A DNA stretch of 64,000 bases from an uncultured Rikenellaceae bacterium (lineage in GTDB: Bacteria; Bacteroidota; Bacteroidia; Bacteroidales; Rikenellaceae). This document shows positions 49,266 through 58,726 of this stretch, in pieces. The stretch lies in NCBI GenBank assembly GCA_904501625.1, contig CAJGBR010000002.1, positions 13,072 through 77,071 of the forward strand, given 5' to 3'. The stretch's first letter is position 1, and each line of letters begins with the position of its first letter. A program made the translations under genes and the position numbers. The notes beneath the pieces are model-generated. The model was not told the origin of the DNA. It did not search any database and saw only the letters and a program-made list of their open reading frames with translations.

Positions 49266-50513
49266 ATGAGTAATCACATTGAAAGAAGAAAAAAATATTT
49301 CCCCGAGGTAAGTGATGCAGAGTGGAACGATTGGAAGTGGCAGGTACGCAATCGTATAGAAACACTTGAAGATTTGAAAAAATATCTTACTCTGACTAAA
49401 GAAGAGGAAGATGGTATTTCAGAATCTTTGAAGACACTGCGTATGGCAATCACTCCATACTATCTGACATTGATTGATCCTGAGAATCCACATTGTCCTG
49501 TTCGTCGTCAAGCAGTTCCGTCGATTCAGGAGTTGTACCGTTCACCGGCAGATTTGTTGGATCCGCTGCACGAAGATGAAGATTCTCCTGTTCCGGGCTT
49601 GACACATCGTTATCCAGACAGAGTGTTGTTGCTCATTACCGACCAATGTTCGATGTATTGCAGACACTGTACACGTCGTCGTTTTGCAGGACAAAGTGAC
49701 TCATCAATGCCGTCAGAACGTATCGAAAAAGCACTGGAGTATATTGAAAAGACCACAGAAGTGCGTGACGTATTGCTTTCTGGTGGAGATGCGTTGTTGG
49801 TTTCAGATGATAGATTGGAATATATCATCAAACGACTCAGAGCTATCGATCACGTAGAGATTATCCGAATCGGTTCTCGTACACCGGTTGTAATGCCACA
49901 ACGTATTACGCCTGAGTTGTGTGCAATGTTGAAGAAGTATCATCCTATTTGGTTGAATACCCACTTTAACCATCCTAATGAAATCACACCTGAATCTACA
50001 CGAGCTTGCGGTATGTTGGCTGATGCAGGTATTCCATTGGGTAATCAGTCGGTATTGTTGCGTGGCGTAAATGATTGCACACACGTGATGAAACGTTTGG
50101 TTCAAAATCTGGTTAAGATTCGTGTAAGACCATACTATATATATATATGTGACTTGTCAATGGGACTCGAACATTTCCGTACACCTGTATCAAAGGGTAT
50201 TGAAATCATCGAATCACTGAGAGGACACACCTCAGGTTATGCAGTTCCGACATTTGTCGTAGATGCTCCGGGTGGCGGTGGCAAAACACCGGTTATGCCT
50301 AATTATATTATTTCACAAGCACCGGGACGAGTTGTATTGCGTAACTTCGAAGGCGTAATCACAACATATACCGAGCCGAGTGAATATCATAACGAATGTC
50401 ATTGTCCAGAGTGTGAGAAGAGACGTACAGAGGGAGTTGCAAGTCTTTTGAATGGTGATAAGTTGTCACTTGAGCCGAGTCACCTTGCACGTCACGAAAG
50501 AAGCAAGAAATAA
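49266..50513 (+). CDS. kamA: Lysine 2,3-aminomutase KamA
   Basis: KamA is a radical SAM, PLP enzyme that converts L-lysine to L-beta-lysine, the first step of the pathway. The 415-residue protein has the iron-sulfur motif Cys128-x3-Cys132-x2-Cys135 (CSMYCRHC). The PLP lysine is Lys340 in APGGGGKTP. A C-terminal Cys cluster (CHCPEC) probably binds zinc, as in the clostridial enzyme. The length and the AdoMet-binding LLSGGDALL segment are typical. It starts 3 bp after kdd. Confidence 0.97.
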   Translation: MSNHIERRKKYFPEVSDAEWNDWKWQVRNRIETLEDLKKYLTLTKEEEDGISESLKTLRMAITPYYLTLIDPENPHCPVRRQAVPSIQELYRSPADLLDPLHEDEDSPVPGLTHRYPDRVLLLITDQCSMYCRHCTRRRFAGQSDSSMPSERIEKALEYIEKTTEVRDVLLSGGDALLVSDDRLEYIIKRLRAIDHVEIIRIGSRTPVVMPQRITPELCAMLKKYHPIWLNTHFNHPNEITPESTRACGMLADAGIPLGNQSVLLRGVNDCTHVMKRLVQNLVKIRVRPYYIYICDLSMGLEHFRTPVSKGIEIIESLRGHTSGYAVPTFVVDAPGGGGKTPVMPNYIISQAPGRVVLRNFEGVITTYTEPSEYHNECHCPECEKRRTEGVASLLNGDKLSLEPSHLARHERSKK

Positions 50514-50519
50514 TAGACA

Positions 50520-51524
50520 ATGAATCTTATCGAAGATATACTAAGTTGCAGCAGCGTATCGGTCGTGGGACTCGAAAAAAATACAGGCAAGACAGAGAGT
50601 CTTAATTGGATATTGGGTCAGTTGAACGAACGCAGAATCTGTATCGGAGTAACTTCGATAGGAATTGATGGCGAGAGTGTCGATCAGATATATATGACAC
50701 ATAAGCCTGAGATAGAGTTGTTTACAGGTACGTTGTTTACCACCTCAGAAAGCCATTACCTGACTAGGCGATTGGGCTCTGAGGTGGTTGCTATGCCTGA
50801 GATTCATACCTCATTGGGACGATTGGTTGTAGGTCGGGTAGCAGAATCAGGCAAGGTTATTCTGAGTGGGCCACCCGATACGACTGCGACACGAGAGGTG
50901 ATTGAATTGATGCGTGATCTCGGAGCTCGAACTGTGCTGGTAGATGGAGCCTTGGGGCGTCGCAGTACGGCATCGCCGGCTGTAACAGATGGTATGGTTC
51001 TGGCAACGGGTGCAGCCGTGTCAGCAAACTTGTCGACATTGGTACGCAAAACATTGTATGTGTGCAAACAGATTTCGTTGCCGCAGTGGAGAGGAGTGAA
51101 TTTCGATGAGAATATCAGAGGTGCAAGATTTCTGAATAGTTCAACAGGCGATATTATGAATCCGGAGATAGATTCGGCCGTAGCTCTGAAAATGATTGAC
51201 AGAGAGTGGTTTGAGAAGTGTGACACGTTGTATGTAGCCGGAGCCGTTACAGATGGTATAATGGAACGTTTTACACAGTTTTCTAAGGGTCGAGGTTTTA
51301 AACTTGTAATACCTGATTTTACGAGATTATTTGTTGATCAGCAGGTTATGGATAGGTTTGAATCGAGTGGGGGAGAGATTTACGTATTGCAACGTCCGAG
51401 ATTGTTGGCAGTAACGGTTAATCCGACATCACCAAGTGGATACACATTGGATTCCGACCGAGTGATAGAACAATTATCGGCAAAATTGGATTGTGAAGTC
51501 TTAAATGTAAAGTCAAAATGTTGA
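50520..51524 (+). CDS. P-loop protein of the lysine fermentation cluster (KamB-like)
   Basis: A 334-residue protein with an N-terminal Walker A motif, GLEKNTGKT at residues 17-25. Further on are SGPPDTTATREVIELM, VDGALGRRS and SPAVTDGMVLATGAAVS, which suit a nucleotide-dependent switch protein with a Rossmann-like core. Known lysine clusters carry an uncharacterised gene between kamA and kamD at this place, called kamB. It overlaps the MutS-like gene by 7 bases, so the products are probably made in step. I infer a chaperone-like or reactivation role for the cobalamin aminomutase; this has not been shown here. Confidence 0.75.
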   Translation: MNLIEDILSCSSVSVVGLEKNTGKTESLNWILGQLNERRICIGVTSIGIDGESVDQIYMTHKPEIELFTGTLFTTSESHYLTRRLGSEVVAMPEIHTSLGRLVVGRVAESGKVILSGPPDTTATREVIELMRDLGARTVLVDGALGRRSTASPAVTDGMVLATGAAVSANLSTLVRKTLYVCKQISLPQWRGVNFDENIRGARFLNSSTGDIMNPEIDSAVALKMIDREWFEKCDTLYVAGAVTDGIMERFTQFSKGRGFKLVIPDFTRLFVDQQVMDRFESSGGEIYVLQRPRLLAVTVNPTSPSGYTLDSDRVIEQLSAKLDCEVLNVKSKC

Positions 51525-52873
51525 AACAAGATCTGATTCATATAGAGGGACTGCGATATATAGTCGAGGATTTGGATATTCGTTCGGCTGTGGCACGTCG
51601 TAGAGTTCTCGAACAGGGTTGGATAGTTTCATCTGAGGAACTTGAAAGACGTTTTGATCATATCAGTGCAACACAGAGAATTGTAGATGATCCGCGTTTT
51701 GAATCACTCAAAACAAAGTTGTCTCAATTAAAGGATATACATTCAACTCTGAATCTGGTGTCAGAGGGTGGGGTTGTGAACGATACCGATTTCTTTATGA
51801 TAAAGAGTTTTATATTGCTTTATGAGGATATAATCGGTTGGTGTGAGCAACTTGAATTGAACATAGTGAATTATGTAGATTTAAGTTCAGCATTGTCGGT
51901 ATTGGATCCGGATGGACATAAGGTTTCGGCATTCAGAATTTATGATTCATACAGTGATGAACTCAAGAGGTTGAGAGATGAACTGAAAAATAATACAGAA
52001 CGACGTGATGATATTTTTGAGTTGATTTCTAACTGTGAAGATGTAATCAGATGCAGATTGAGTTCAGAGTTGCAGTGGTATGTGTCGGATATTATATCTG
52101 CATATAATGATGTGATATACATTGATATCGTATCGGCTCTGGCCGAACAAGCAGTGAGATTAGGATTTGTTCGACCCGAGTTAGGAGATAAGACTTGTTA
52201 CCGAGATTTGTTTCAACCTGAGGTAAAGAAAGTGTTGCAAGGTCGTGGAGTTGAGTATCAACATATTGATATAGATATGATTGCTACGACTCCAATACTG
52301 CTGACCGGAGCAAACATGGGTGGCAAGAGTGTATTATTGCAATCAGTCTGTTTGTCACAAGCGATGTGTCAGTATGGATTCTACGTTCCGGCATCAAGTG
52401 CTGTAGTAGAACTTTGTGATGGAGTGGTCTACATATCTGGAGATAAAGCAGACGCAAAGGGTGGATTGTCTTCATTTGCTGCCGAGATGTTGGCTGTAAA
52501 TCGAGTGGTTGAGCAGATTGCCGATGGACATAAGCCTTTGGTTGCGATAGATGAGTTGGCACGAACAACTAATCCTGTTGAGGGAGCAGCAATAGTGGGA
52601 GCTGTGGTAGAATATTTTTCGGAAAATAGAATCCGTTCATTGATAGCAACACACTATGGAGATGTCCGCTGTGAATGTTGTCGATTGAGAATACGAGGAC
52701 TTGAGTGCCGAAATGGAGATGTCGTGACAAAGGATAATGTGCAGAGATATTTCAATTATCAACCCGAGCCTGTAACAACAGGAGAGGTTCCGCACGAAGC
52801 ACTGCGTATAGCGACCATAATCGGAGTAAACAGAGATATAACCGAAAAGATAGAAAAATTACTAACAATATAA
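51518..52873 (+). CDS. MutS-like ATPase of the lysine fermentation cluster (KamC-like)
   Basis: A 451-residue protein combining an unrecognised N-terminal half (coiled-coil-like around 140-175) with a MutS-type ATPase domain. Walker A is GANMGGKS at 264-271, Walker B with downstream signature is AIDELARTTNPVEG near 336-349, and IATHYGD is the switch His motif. It lacks the mismatch-recognition, connector and clamp domains of MutS, so mismatch repair is unlikely. Similar genes (kamC) accompany lysine 5,6-aminomutase in other fermenters. KamD begins at the next base after its stop. A role in cofactor exchange or reactivation is inferred. Confidence 0.78.
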   Translation: MLKQDLIHIEGLRYIVEDLDIRSAVARRRVLEQGWIVSSEELERRFDHISATQRIVDDPRFESLKTKLSQLKDIHSTLNLVSEGGVVNDTDFFMIKSFILLYEDIIGWCEQLELNIVNYVDLSSALSVLDPDGHKVSAFRIYDSYSDELKRLRDELKNNTERRDDIFELISNCEDVIRCRLSSELQWYVSDIISAYNDVIYIDIVSALAEQAVRLGFVRPELGDKTCYRDLFQPEVKKVLQGRGVEYQHIDIDMIATTPILLTGANMGGKSVLLQSVCLSQAMCQYGFYVPASSAVVELCDGVVYISGDKADAKGGLSSFAAEMLAVNRVVEQIADGHKPLVAIDELARTTNPVEGAAIVGAVVEYFSENRIRSLIATHYGDVRCECCRLRIRGLECRNGDVVTKDNVQRYFNYQPEPVTTGEVPHEALRIATIIGVNRDITEKIEKLLTI

Positions 52874-54433
52874 ATGATGAAAAGTAAAGTAGGACTTGAT
52901 TTTGCCGAAGTAAAACGAGCACGAATTGCAGCCAAAGAGATTGCGATTCAGGTTCAACACTTTGTAGACGGCTACTCTACTGTAGCGGTTGAGAGAACAT
53001 TGTGTCGTTTGCTTGGCATAGATGGTGTAGATTCCAACGGAGTTCCTATGCCTAATGCCGTAGTTGAGTATCTCGAACGAAATGGCAGATTAGATAATGG
53101 TGTGATTTATCACTTAGGTAATGCAGTAAAAGAGACCGGATTGACTCCACAAGAGTTGGCTGAGAAGATTGTTTGTGGCGAGTTGGATATTGAAACTTTA
53201 CCAGTTTGGTCGAAAGAAGAAATTCTCGAAGCATTAAAACCTCACGTAGATGCTGCAATTAACCGTATTAAAGAGCGTCGCCAACGTCGTGAAGAGTTTT
53301 TAAAAACAATAGGCGAAGGAACAAAACCATACCTATACGTAATCGTAGCAACAGGAAATATATATGAGGATGTAATTCAAGCCCAGGCTGCAGCTCGTCA
53401 GGGAGCAGATATCATAGCTGTAATCAGAACAACTGGACAGAGTCTGTTGGATTATGTTCCGTATGGAGCTACCACTGAAGGTTTTGGTGGAACATTTGCT
53501 ACGCAGGAGAACTTCAGAATTATGCGTGCAGCACTCGATGAAGTGGGTCAAGAAGTAGGACGTTACATTAGATTATGTAATTATTGTTCGGGATTGTGTA
53601 TGCCTGAAATTGCTGTGATGGGGGCATTCGAAGGTCTTGATGTTATGTTGAATGATGCGTTGTATGGCATTTTGTTCCGCGACATCAATATGCAGCGAAC
53701 ACTTGTTGACCAATATTTTTCACGAGTAATCAACGGTTTTGCAGGTGTAATTATCAATACGGGTGAAGATAATTATTTGACAACAGCCGATGCCTTTGAA
53801 GAGGCACACACAGTACTCGCATCAGACCTGATCAACGAACAATTGGCTGCAATGGCAGGACTTCCGGCAGAACAAATGGGTCTTGGCCACGCGTTCGAGA
53901 TGGATCCGGAGTTGGAAAACGGTTTCCTGTATGAGTTGGCACAAGCACAGATGACTCGCGAGATTTTCCCCAATGCAACGTTGAAGTATATGCCTCCGAC
54001 CAAGTTTATGACGGGTAATATTTTCCGTGGTCATATTCAGGACGCATTGTTCAATCAGATTGCCATCTGGACAGGTCAGGGTATTCAGTTGCTTGGAATG
54101 ATGACCGAGGCTATTCATACACCGTTTATGTCAGATCGAGCATTATCAATTGAAAATGCTAAATATATATTTAATAATATGCGTTCGATTGGTGATGAAG
54201 TTGAATTTAAAGAGGGCGGTCTGGTTCAAACACGTGTTAAAACGGTCGTAGCAAATACCAACGAATTGTTGCAGAAGATACAGAAAGTCGGATTGTTCTC
54301 AGCTCTCGAGCAGGGAATGTTCGCAGATGTAAAACGTCCAAAAAATGGTGGGAAAGGTCTTGCTGGCGTATTCCCGAAAGGACGTGAATATATGAATCCA
54401 TTTATCGAGATAATGAAAGGAGATAAAAAATGA
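52874..54433 (+). CDS. kamD: Lysine 5,6-aminomutase alpha subunit KamD
   Basis: KamD is the large, TIM-barrel subunit of the adenosylcobalamin- and PLP-dependent enzyme converting L-beta-lysine to 3,5-diaminohexanoate. The 519-residue length is standard. Typical segments are KSKVGLDFAEVKRARIAAKEI (start, in outline), VDGYSTVAVERTLCRLLGIDG, TTGQSLLDYVPYGATTEGFGGT and RLCNYCSGLCMPEIAVMGA. The first two codons are both ATG; the second (52877) is equally possible. Its 3' end overlaps kamE by 4 bases, ensuring balanced subunits. Confidence 0.97.
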   Translation: MMKSKVGLDFAEVKRARIAAKEIAIQVQHFVDGYSTVAVERTLCRLLGIDGVDSNGVPMPNAVVEYLERNGRLDNGVIYHLGNAVKETGLTPQELAEKIVCGELDIETLPVWSKEEILEALKPHVDAAINRIKERRQRREEFLKTIGEGTKPYLYVIVATGNIYEDVIQAQAAARQGADIIAVIRTTGQSLLDYVPYGATTEGFGGTFATQENFRIMRAALDEVGQEVGRYIRLCNYCSGLCMPEIAVMGAFEGLDVMLNDALYGILFRDINMQRTLVDQYFSRVINGFAGVIINTGEDNYLTTADAFEEAHTVLASDLINEQLAAMAGLPAEQMGLGHAFEMDPELENGFLYELAQAQMTREIFPNATLKYMPPTKFMTGNIFRGHIQDALFNQIAIWTGQGIQLLGMMTEAIHTPFMSDRALSIENAKYIFNNMRSIGDEVEFKEGGLVQTRVKTVVANTNELLQKIQKVGLFSALEQGMFADVKRPKNGGKGLAGVFPKGREYMNPFIEIMKGDKK

Positions 54434-55221
54434 GCGGCGGATTATATTCAATGGAAGATAAGGATTTCGACAAAACCTTAGATCCACAAAATGTTAAACC
54501 GTATGGTGATACGGGAAATGATGGAAAGATACAGTTGTCGTTCACTTTGCCGGTTCCGGCAGGAGCAGAAGCTGTCGAAGCTGCTAAACTGTTAATCAAA
54601 AAAATGGGATTGGAAAATCCTCAGGTTGTGTACCATAAGGAGTTGACTCCCGGTTTCACATTCTTTAATTGTTATGGAGCTTGTACACATACGGTTGATT
54701 ATACACAAATCCACGTTCCTAAGGTTGAGTCTACGACGATGGATATGCCCCAGACTGATAATTATATCAAAGAAAATCTCGGACGTAAGATTGTCGTAGT
54801 CGGAGCAAGTACAGGAACAGATGCACATACTGTCGGTATCGATGCAATTATGAATATGAAGGGTTATGCCGGCCACTACGGAATCGAACGTTACGAGATG
54901 TTTGAAGCATACAATCTTGGTTCGCAGGTTTTGAATGAAGATTTCATTGCAAAGGCCGTAGAGTTGAAGGCAGATGCATTATTGGTGTCACAAACCGTAA
55001 CACAAAAAGATGTTCATATCCAGAATATGACCGAACTTGTTGAGATGCTTGAGGCAGAAGGATTGAGAGATAAGGTAATACTTTGTTGTGGAGGGCCGAG
55101 AATTACCCACGAGTTGGCAAAGGAGTTGGGTTATGATGCAGGTTTCGGAATGGGAACCTATGCTGACGATGTGGCATCATTCGTAGCACAAGAGTTGGTT
55201 CGTCGAAATGAGAATAAGTAA
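54430..55221 (+). CDS. kamE: Lysine 5,6-aminomutase beta subunit KamE (B12- and PLP-binding)
   Basis: KamE carries the Rossmann-type cobalamin domain and the lysine that holds PLP. In this 263-residue protein the base-off B12 motif is DAHTVG, with Asp131, His133 and Gly136. Lys144 in NMKGYAG is at exactly the position of the PLP-binding Lys144 of the characterised clostridial beta subunit. QTVTQKDVH and CCGGPRITHELAKELG complete the B12 fold. The N-terminal dimerisation region is present. It follows kamD with a 4-base overlap. Confidence 0.97.
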   Translation: MSGGLYSMEDKDFDKTLDPQNVKPYGDTGNDGKIQLSFTLPVPAGAEAVEAAKLLIKKMGLENPQVVYHKELTPGFTFFNCYGACTHTVDYTQIHVPKVESTTMDMPQTDNYIKENLGRKIVVVGASTGTDAHTVGIDAIMNMKGYAGHYGIERYEMFEAYNLGSQVLNEDFIAKAVELKADALLVSQTVTQKDVHIQNMTELVEMLEAEGLRDKVILCCGGPRITHELAKELGYDAGFGMGTYADDVASFVAQELVRRNENK

Positions 55222-55240
55222 AATTTAAAGATATAAAACT

Positions 55241-55897
55241 ATGGACAAGGAACAGGTAAGACAAGTTATCGCATCACGTGTTGCAAAAGAATTGCACGAC
55301 GGTGACGTAGTAAATCTGGGTATCGGACTTCCCACAGAAGTTCCCAATTATATTCCTGAAGGAGTGCACGTAACACTTCAGTCTGAAAACGGACTTCTTG
55401 GTATGGGTCCTACGCCTGAGGCCGGAAGTGAAGATCCACATTTTGTAAATGCCGGTGGAGGACATATTACGGCTCTTCCGGGAGCAATGTCATTTGATAG
55501 TGCAACATCGTTCGCAATTATCCGTGGAGGTCACGTTGACGTAACAGTACTCGGAGCTCTGCAGGTAGACCAAAACGGTGACCTTGCAAACTGGATGATT
55601 CCTGGCAAGAAGGTTCCCGGAATGGGAGGTGCAATGGACCTATTAGTAGGAGCAAAACGTGTTATTTTGGCGATGGAGCACACTGCTAAGGGTAGTCCAA
55701 AAATTCTGAAAAAGTGTACACTTCCGTTGACAGCCAAAGGTCAGGTCAATATGATCGTAACAGAAATGGGTGTTATGGATATTACACCGGAAGGAATAGT
55801 TCTGAAAGAGTTGCACCCTGAATTTACCGTAGAACAGATTCAGGCAGCAACTGAAGCCGAGCTGATTATATCACCAGATTTAAAACCAATGCTCTAA
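55241..55897 (+). CDS. Butyryl-CoA:acetoacetate CoA-transferase, subunit B
   Basis: Subunit B (AtoA/CtfB type, 218 residues) carries the catalytic glutamate, Glu49 in the SENGLLG motif, which forms the CoA thioester intermediate. VNLGIGLPTEV before it and PGKKVPGMGGAMDLV later are standard. It partners subunit A, encoded at 46286 at the other end of the operon. The crotonase gene starts on its stop codon (TAATG). Confidence 0.95.
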   Translation: MDKEQVRQVIASRVAKELHDGDVVNLGIGLPTEVPNYIPEGVHVTLQSENGLLGMGPTPEAGSEDPHFVNAGGGHITALPGAMSFDSATSFAIIRGGHVDVTVLGALQVDQNGDLANWMIPGKKVPGMGGAMDLLVGAKRVILAMEHTAKGSPKILKKCTLPLTAKGQVNMIVTEMGVMDITPEGIVLKELHPEFTVEQIQAATEAELIISPDLKPML

Positions 55898-56670
55898 TGG
55901 GTTACGAGTTTTTAGCCATAGAACAAAACGAGGGTATTTGTACGTTAACAATAAATTCGCCTCGTACACTTAATGCATTGAATACGCAGGTGCTTGATGA
56001 ATTGGGTCGCTTTGTTGATTCAATAGGTTCAGATGTTCGAGTTCTGATTATCACCGGAGCAGGTAAGGCATTTGTTGCAGGTGCCGATATTAGCGAGATG
56101 AGTTCAAAGAACTACGAAGAGGGACTCGAGTTCGGACGTTTCGGGGCAGGTGTATTCCGCAGACTTGAGCAGTTGCCCATTCCTGTGATTGCAGCCGTGA
56201 ATGGTTATGCACTTGGTGGTGGTTGTGAATTGGCGTGTGCTTGTGATATCCGCATCGCATCAGAACGTGCACAGTTTGGACAACCCGAAGTGAAGTTGGG
56301 AATCATTCCCGGTTTTTCTGGAACCTATCGTCTGGCAAAACTCATAGGTCAGGGTCGTGCTAAAGAGTTGATTTATACAGGTCGTACGATGCGTGCAGAT
56401 GAAGCACTGTCAGTAGGCTTGGTAAATTCAGTAGTTCCCGATGAAGAGTTGCTCACAAAGGTCAATGAGATTGCACGAATGATTGTAGCCAATGCTCCGA
56501 TAGCCGTGGCAAAAGCAAAACAAAGCATAGCTGAAGGTTATGATATGAATGCCGATGAAGCAATCGCATTTGAGAATCGTCTCTTTGCTGAATGTTTTTC
56601 GACAGAGGATCAAAAAGAGGGTATGGCTGCATTTTTAGCAAAACGCTTGGCAGAATTTAAAAATAAATAA
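55897..56670 (+). CDS. crt: Enoyl-CoA hydratase (crotonase)
   Basis: A 257-residue crotonase-family protein, most likely the 3-hydroxybutyryl-CoA dehydratase that interconverts 3-hydroxybutyryl-CoA and crotonyl-CoA. The oxyanion-hole segments are FVAGADISEM and NGYALGGGCELACACD. The two catalytic Glu residues are present, in GGGCELA and in GQPEVKLGI. With hbd next to it, it links acetoacetyl-CoA to crotonyl-CoA, so acetoacetyl-CoA from the CoA-transferase can itself be reduced to butyrate. It begins on the stop codon of the CoA-transferase B gene. Confidence 0.94.
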   Translation: MGYEFLAIEQNEGICTLTINSPRTLNALNTQVLDELGRFVDSIGSDVRVLIITGAGKAFVAGADISEMSSKNYEEGLEFGRFGAGVFRRLEQLPIPVIAAVNGYALGGGCELACACDIRIASERAQFGQPEVKLGIIPGFSGTYRLAKLIGQGRAKELIYTGRTMRADEALSVGLVNSVVPDEELLTKVNEIARMIVANAPIAVAKAKQSIAEGYDMNADEAIAFENRLFAECFSTEDQKEGMAAFLAKRLAEFKNK

Positions 56671-56683
56671 AAACTATAATAAT

Positions 56684-57523
56684 ATGAAGATCTGTGTAAT
56701 AGGAACAGGTACGATGGGTTCAGGTATCGTACAAGCATTTGCTCAGGCAGGTGTTCCCGTCTTGATGAAAAGTCGTTCGGAAGCATCAAACCAAAAAGCC
56801 GTAGCAAAAATTACAAAATCGTTATCAAAACTTGTTGAAAAAGGTAAGGTAACAGACGAGTATATGAACTCGGTGTTGGCAAATATTACTACAACAACCG
56901 AGTACTCGGTATTGGCTGACTATGATTTGATTATCGAGGCTGCAGTTGAAACAATGGAACTCAAACGTGATTTGTTTGCCCAATTGGATCAAATCTGCAA
57001 ACCCGAAGCAATTTTGGCATCAAATACATCATCATTGTCAATAACTGAGATTGCAGGCTGCACATCACGTCCTGATAAGGTGATCGGTATGCACTTCTTC
57101 AATCCGGCACCTGTGATGAAACTTGTTGAACTGATCAAAGGTCAGAGAACATCAGACGAAGTTGCTGAAAAGATTAAAGCATTGGCAGAATCAATCGGAA
57201 AAGTTCCGGTAATGGTTAACGAAGCACCAGGCTTTGTAGTAAATCGCATTTTGATTCCGATGGTTAACGAAGCTGTTGGTATTTTGGCAGACGGCGTTGC
57301 TACGAAAGAGGAGATTGACGAAGCAATGAAACTTGGCGCTAACCACCCAATGGGACCATTGGCACTCGGTGACCTTATTGGTCTTGATGTATGTCTGGCA
57401 ATTATGGAGGTTCTGCATCGTGAATATGGCGATGATAAGTATCGTCCTCACCCATTGCTCAGAAAGATGGTTCGAGCAAATTTGCTCGGTCGCAAAACCG
57501 GAGCAGGTTTCTTTACATATTAA
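56684..57523 (+). CDS. hbd: 3-hydroxybutyryl-CoA dehydrogenase
   Basis: This 279-residue enzyme interconverts acetoacetyl-CoA and 3-hydroxybutyryl-CoA with NAD(P)(H). The nucleotide-binding loop GTGTMGSGI is at residues 7-15. The catalytic His lies in IGMHFFNPAPVMKLVE, and VNEAPGFVVNRILIPMVNEA with GANHPMGPLALGDLIGLD completes the C-terminal domain. Length is that of the single-function type. It lies 13 bp after crt. Confidence 0.96.
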   Translation: MKICVIGTGTMGSGIVQAFAQAGVPVLMKSRSEASNQKAVAKITKSLSKLVEKGKVTDEYMNSVLANITTTTEYSVLADYDLIIEAAVETMELKRDLFAQLDQICKPEAILASNTSSLSITEIAGCTSRPDKVIGMHFFNPAPVMKLVELIKGQRTSDEVAEKIKALAESIGKVPVMVNEAPGFVVNRILIPMVNEAVGILADGVATKEEIDEAMKLGANHPMGPLALGDLIGLDVCLAIMEVLHREYGDDKYRPHPLLRKMVRANLLGRKTGAGFFTY

Positions 57524-57573
57524 AATAATCCGAATACCGAGAAATCTCGTTTATTCATTAAAATGAACAAATA

Positions 57574-58713
57574 ATGGACTTCAGACTGACAAAAGAAGAG
57601 ACCCTTTTTCTGCAGATGATAAGAGAATTTGCTCAAAAAGAGGTAAAACCGCTGGCAGCCGAAATTGACGAACAAGAACGTTTCCCTGAAGAAACCGTTC
57701 GCAAGATGGGCGAAATCGGCTTGATGGGTATTCCTGTTCCTGTTGAATATGGTGGTGCAGGTGGTACAAATCAAATATACACAATGGCCGTAGAAGAAAT
57801 TTCTAAAGTTTGTGCAACAACAGGCGTTGTATTATCGGCTCATACATCACTCTGTATTGCTCCGATTATGGAACACGGTACTGATGAACAGAAACAGAAA
57901 TATCTTCCGAAACTTGCATCTGGTCAGTGGCTAGGAGCATTCGGTCTTACCGAACCAAATGCTGGTACAGATGCTGCAGGTCAGCAAACTACAGCTGTCC
58001 TTGATGGTGATAACTATATCCTCAACGGAACAAAAATCTTTATTACCAATGCTCAGTATGCCGACGTTTACATCGTAATGGCAATGACTGATAAATCAAT
58101 GGGAACTCGTGGTATTTCGGCCTTTATCGTAGAAAAAGGTATGCCTGGATTCACAATCGGTAAGAAAGAGAAGAAGATGGGTATCAGGGGTTCTGCTACT
58201 TGTGAATTGATTTTCGAAAACTGTATAGTTCCGAAAGAAAATCTTTTGGGAAAAGAGGGTAAAGGATTTGCCATTGCAATGAAGACTCTCGACGGTGGTC
58301 GTATCGGAATCGCATCGCAGGCTCTCGGAATCGCACAAGGTGCTATTGACGAAACAGTTAAGTATACAAAAGAGCGTAAACAATTTGGTCGTTCGATCGC
58401 ACAGTTCCAAAATACCCAATTCCAAATGGCAGACCTTAAAACAAAGGTTGAAGCTGCTCGTTTGCTTGTACGTCGTGCAGCAGCCAAGAAGGATTCTGGT
58501 GAACCGTATTCAGTTGATGCTGCGATGGCAAAACTGTTCTGTGCAGAGACTGCTATGGAGGTGACGACAAAGGCAGTACAATTCCACGGCGGATATGGAT
58601 ATACTCGCGAATACCCAATTGAACGTATGATGCGAGATGCAAAAATTACCGAAATATACGAAGGTACTTCGGAAGTTCAACGTATGGTCATTGCCGGTGC
58701 AATGTTCAAATAG
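57574..58713 (+). CDS. bcd: Short-chain acyl-CoA (butyryl-CoA) dehydrogenase
   Basis: A 379-residue FAD-dependent acyl-CoA dehydrogenase. It has the GAFGLTEPNAGTDA and GTKIFITNAQYADVYIV flavin segments. The catalytic base is the Glu in IYEGTSEVQRMVIAGAM near the C-terminus, and QFHGGYGYTREYPIERMMRDAK precedes it. In this operon it would reduce crotonyl-CoA to butyryl-CoA together with EtfBA, possibly with electron bifurcation as in clostridial Bcd-Etf. Chain-length preference cannot be read from sequence alone. Confidence 0.93.
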   Translation: MDFRLTKEETLFLQMIREFAQKEVKPLAAEIDEQERFPEETVRKMGEIGLMGIPVPVEYGGAGGTNQIYTMAVEEISKVCATTGVVLSAHTSLCIAPIMEHGTDEQKQKYLPKLASGQWLGAFGLTEPNAGTDAAGQQTTAVLDGDNYILNGTKIFITNAQYADVYIVMAMTDKSMGTRGISAFIVEKGMPGFTIGKKEKKMGIRGSATCELIFENCIVPKENLLGKEGKGFAIAMKTLDGGRIGIASQALGIAQGAIDETVKYTKERKQFGRSIAQFQNTQFQMADLKTKVEAARLLVRRAAAKKDSGEPYSVDAAMAKLFCAETAMEVTTKAVQFHGGYGYTREYPIERMMRDAKITEIYEGTSEVQRMVIAGAMFK

Positions 58714-58726
58714 ACTCTGATTAGAA

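Noticed and set aside
51518..52873. Reading the MutS-like gene as DNA mismatch repair
   Set aside because: Only the ATPase core is present; mismatch-binding and clamp domains are missing, and the gene is locked into the lysine operon.
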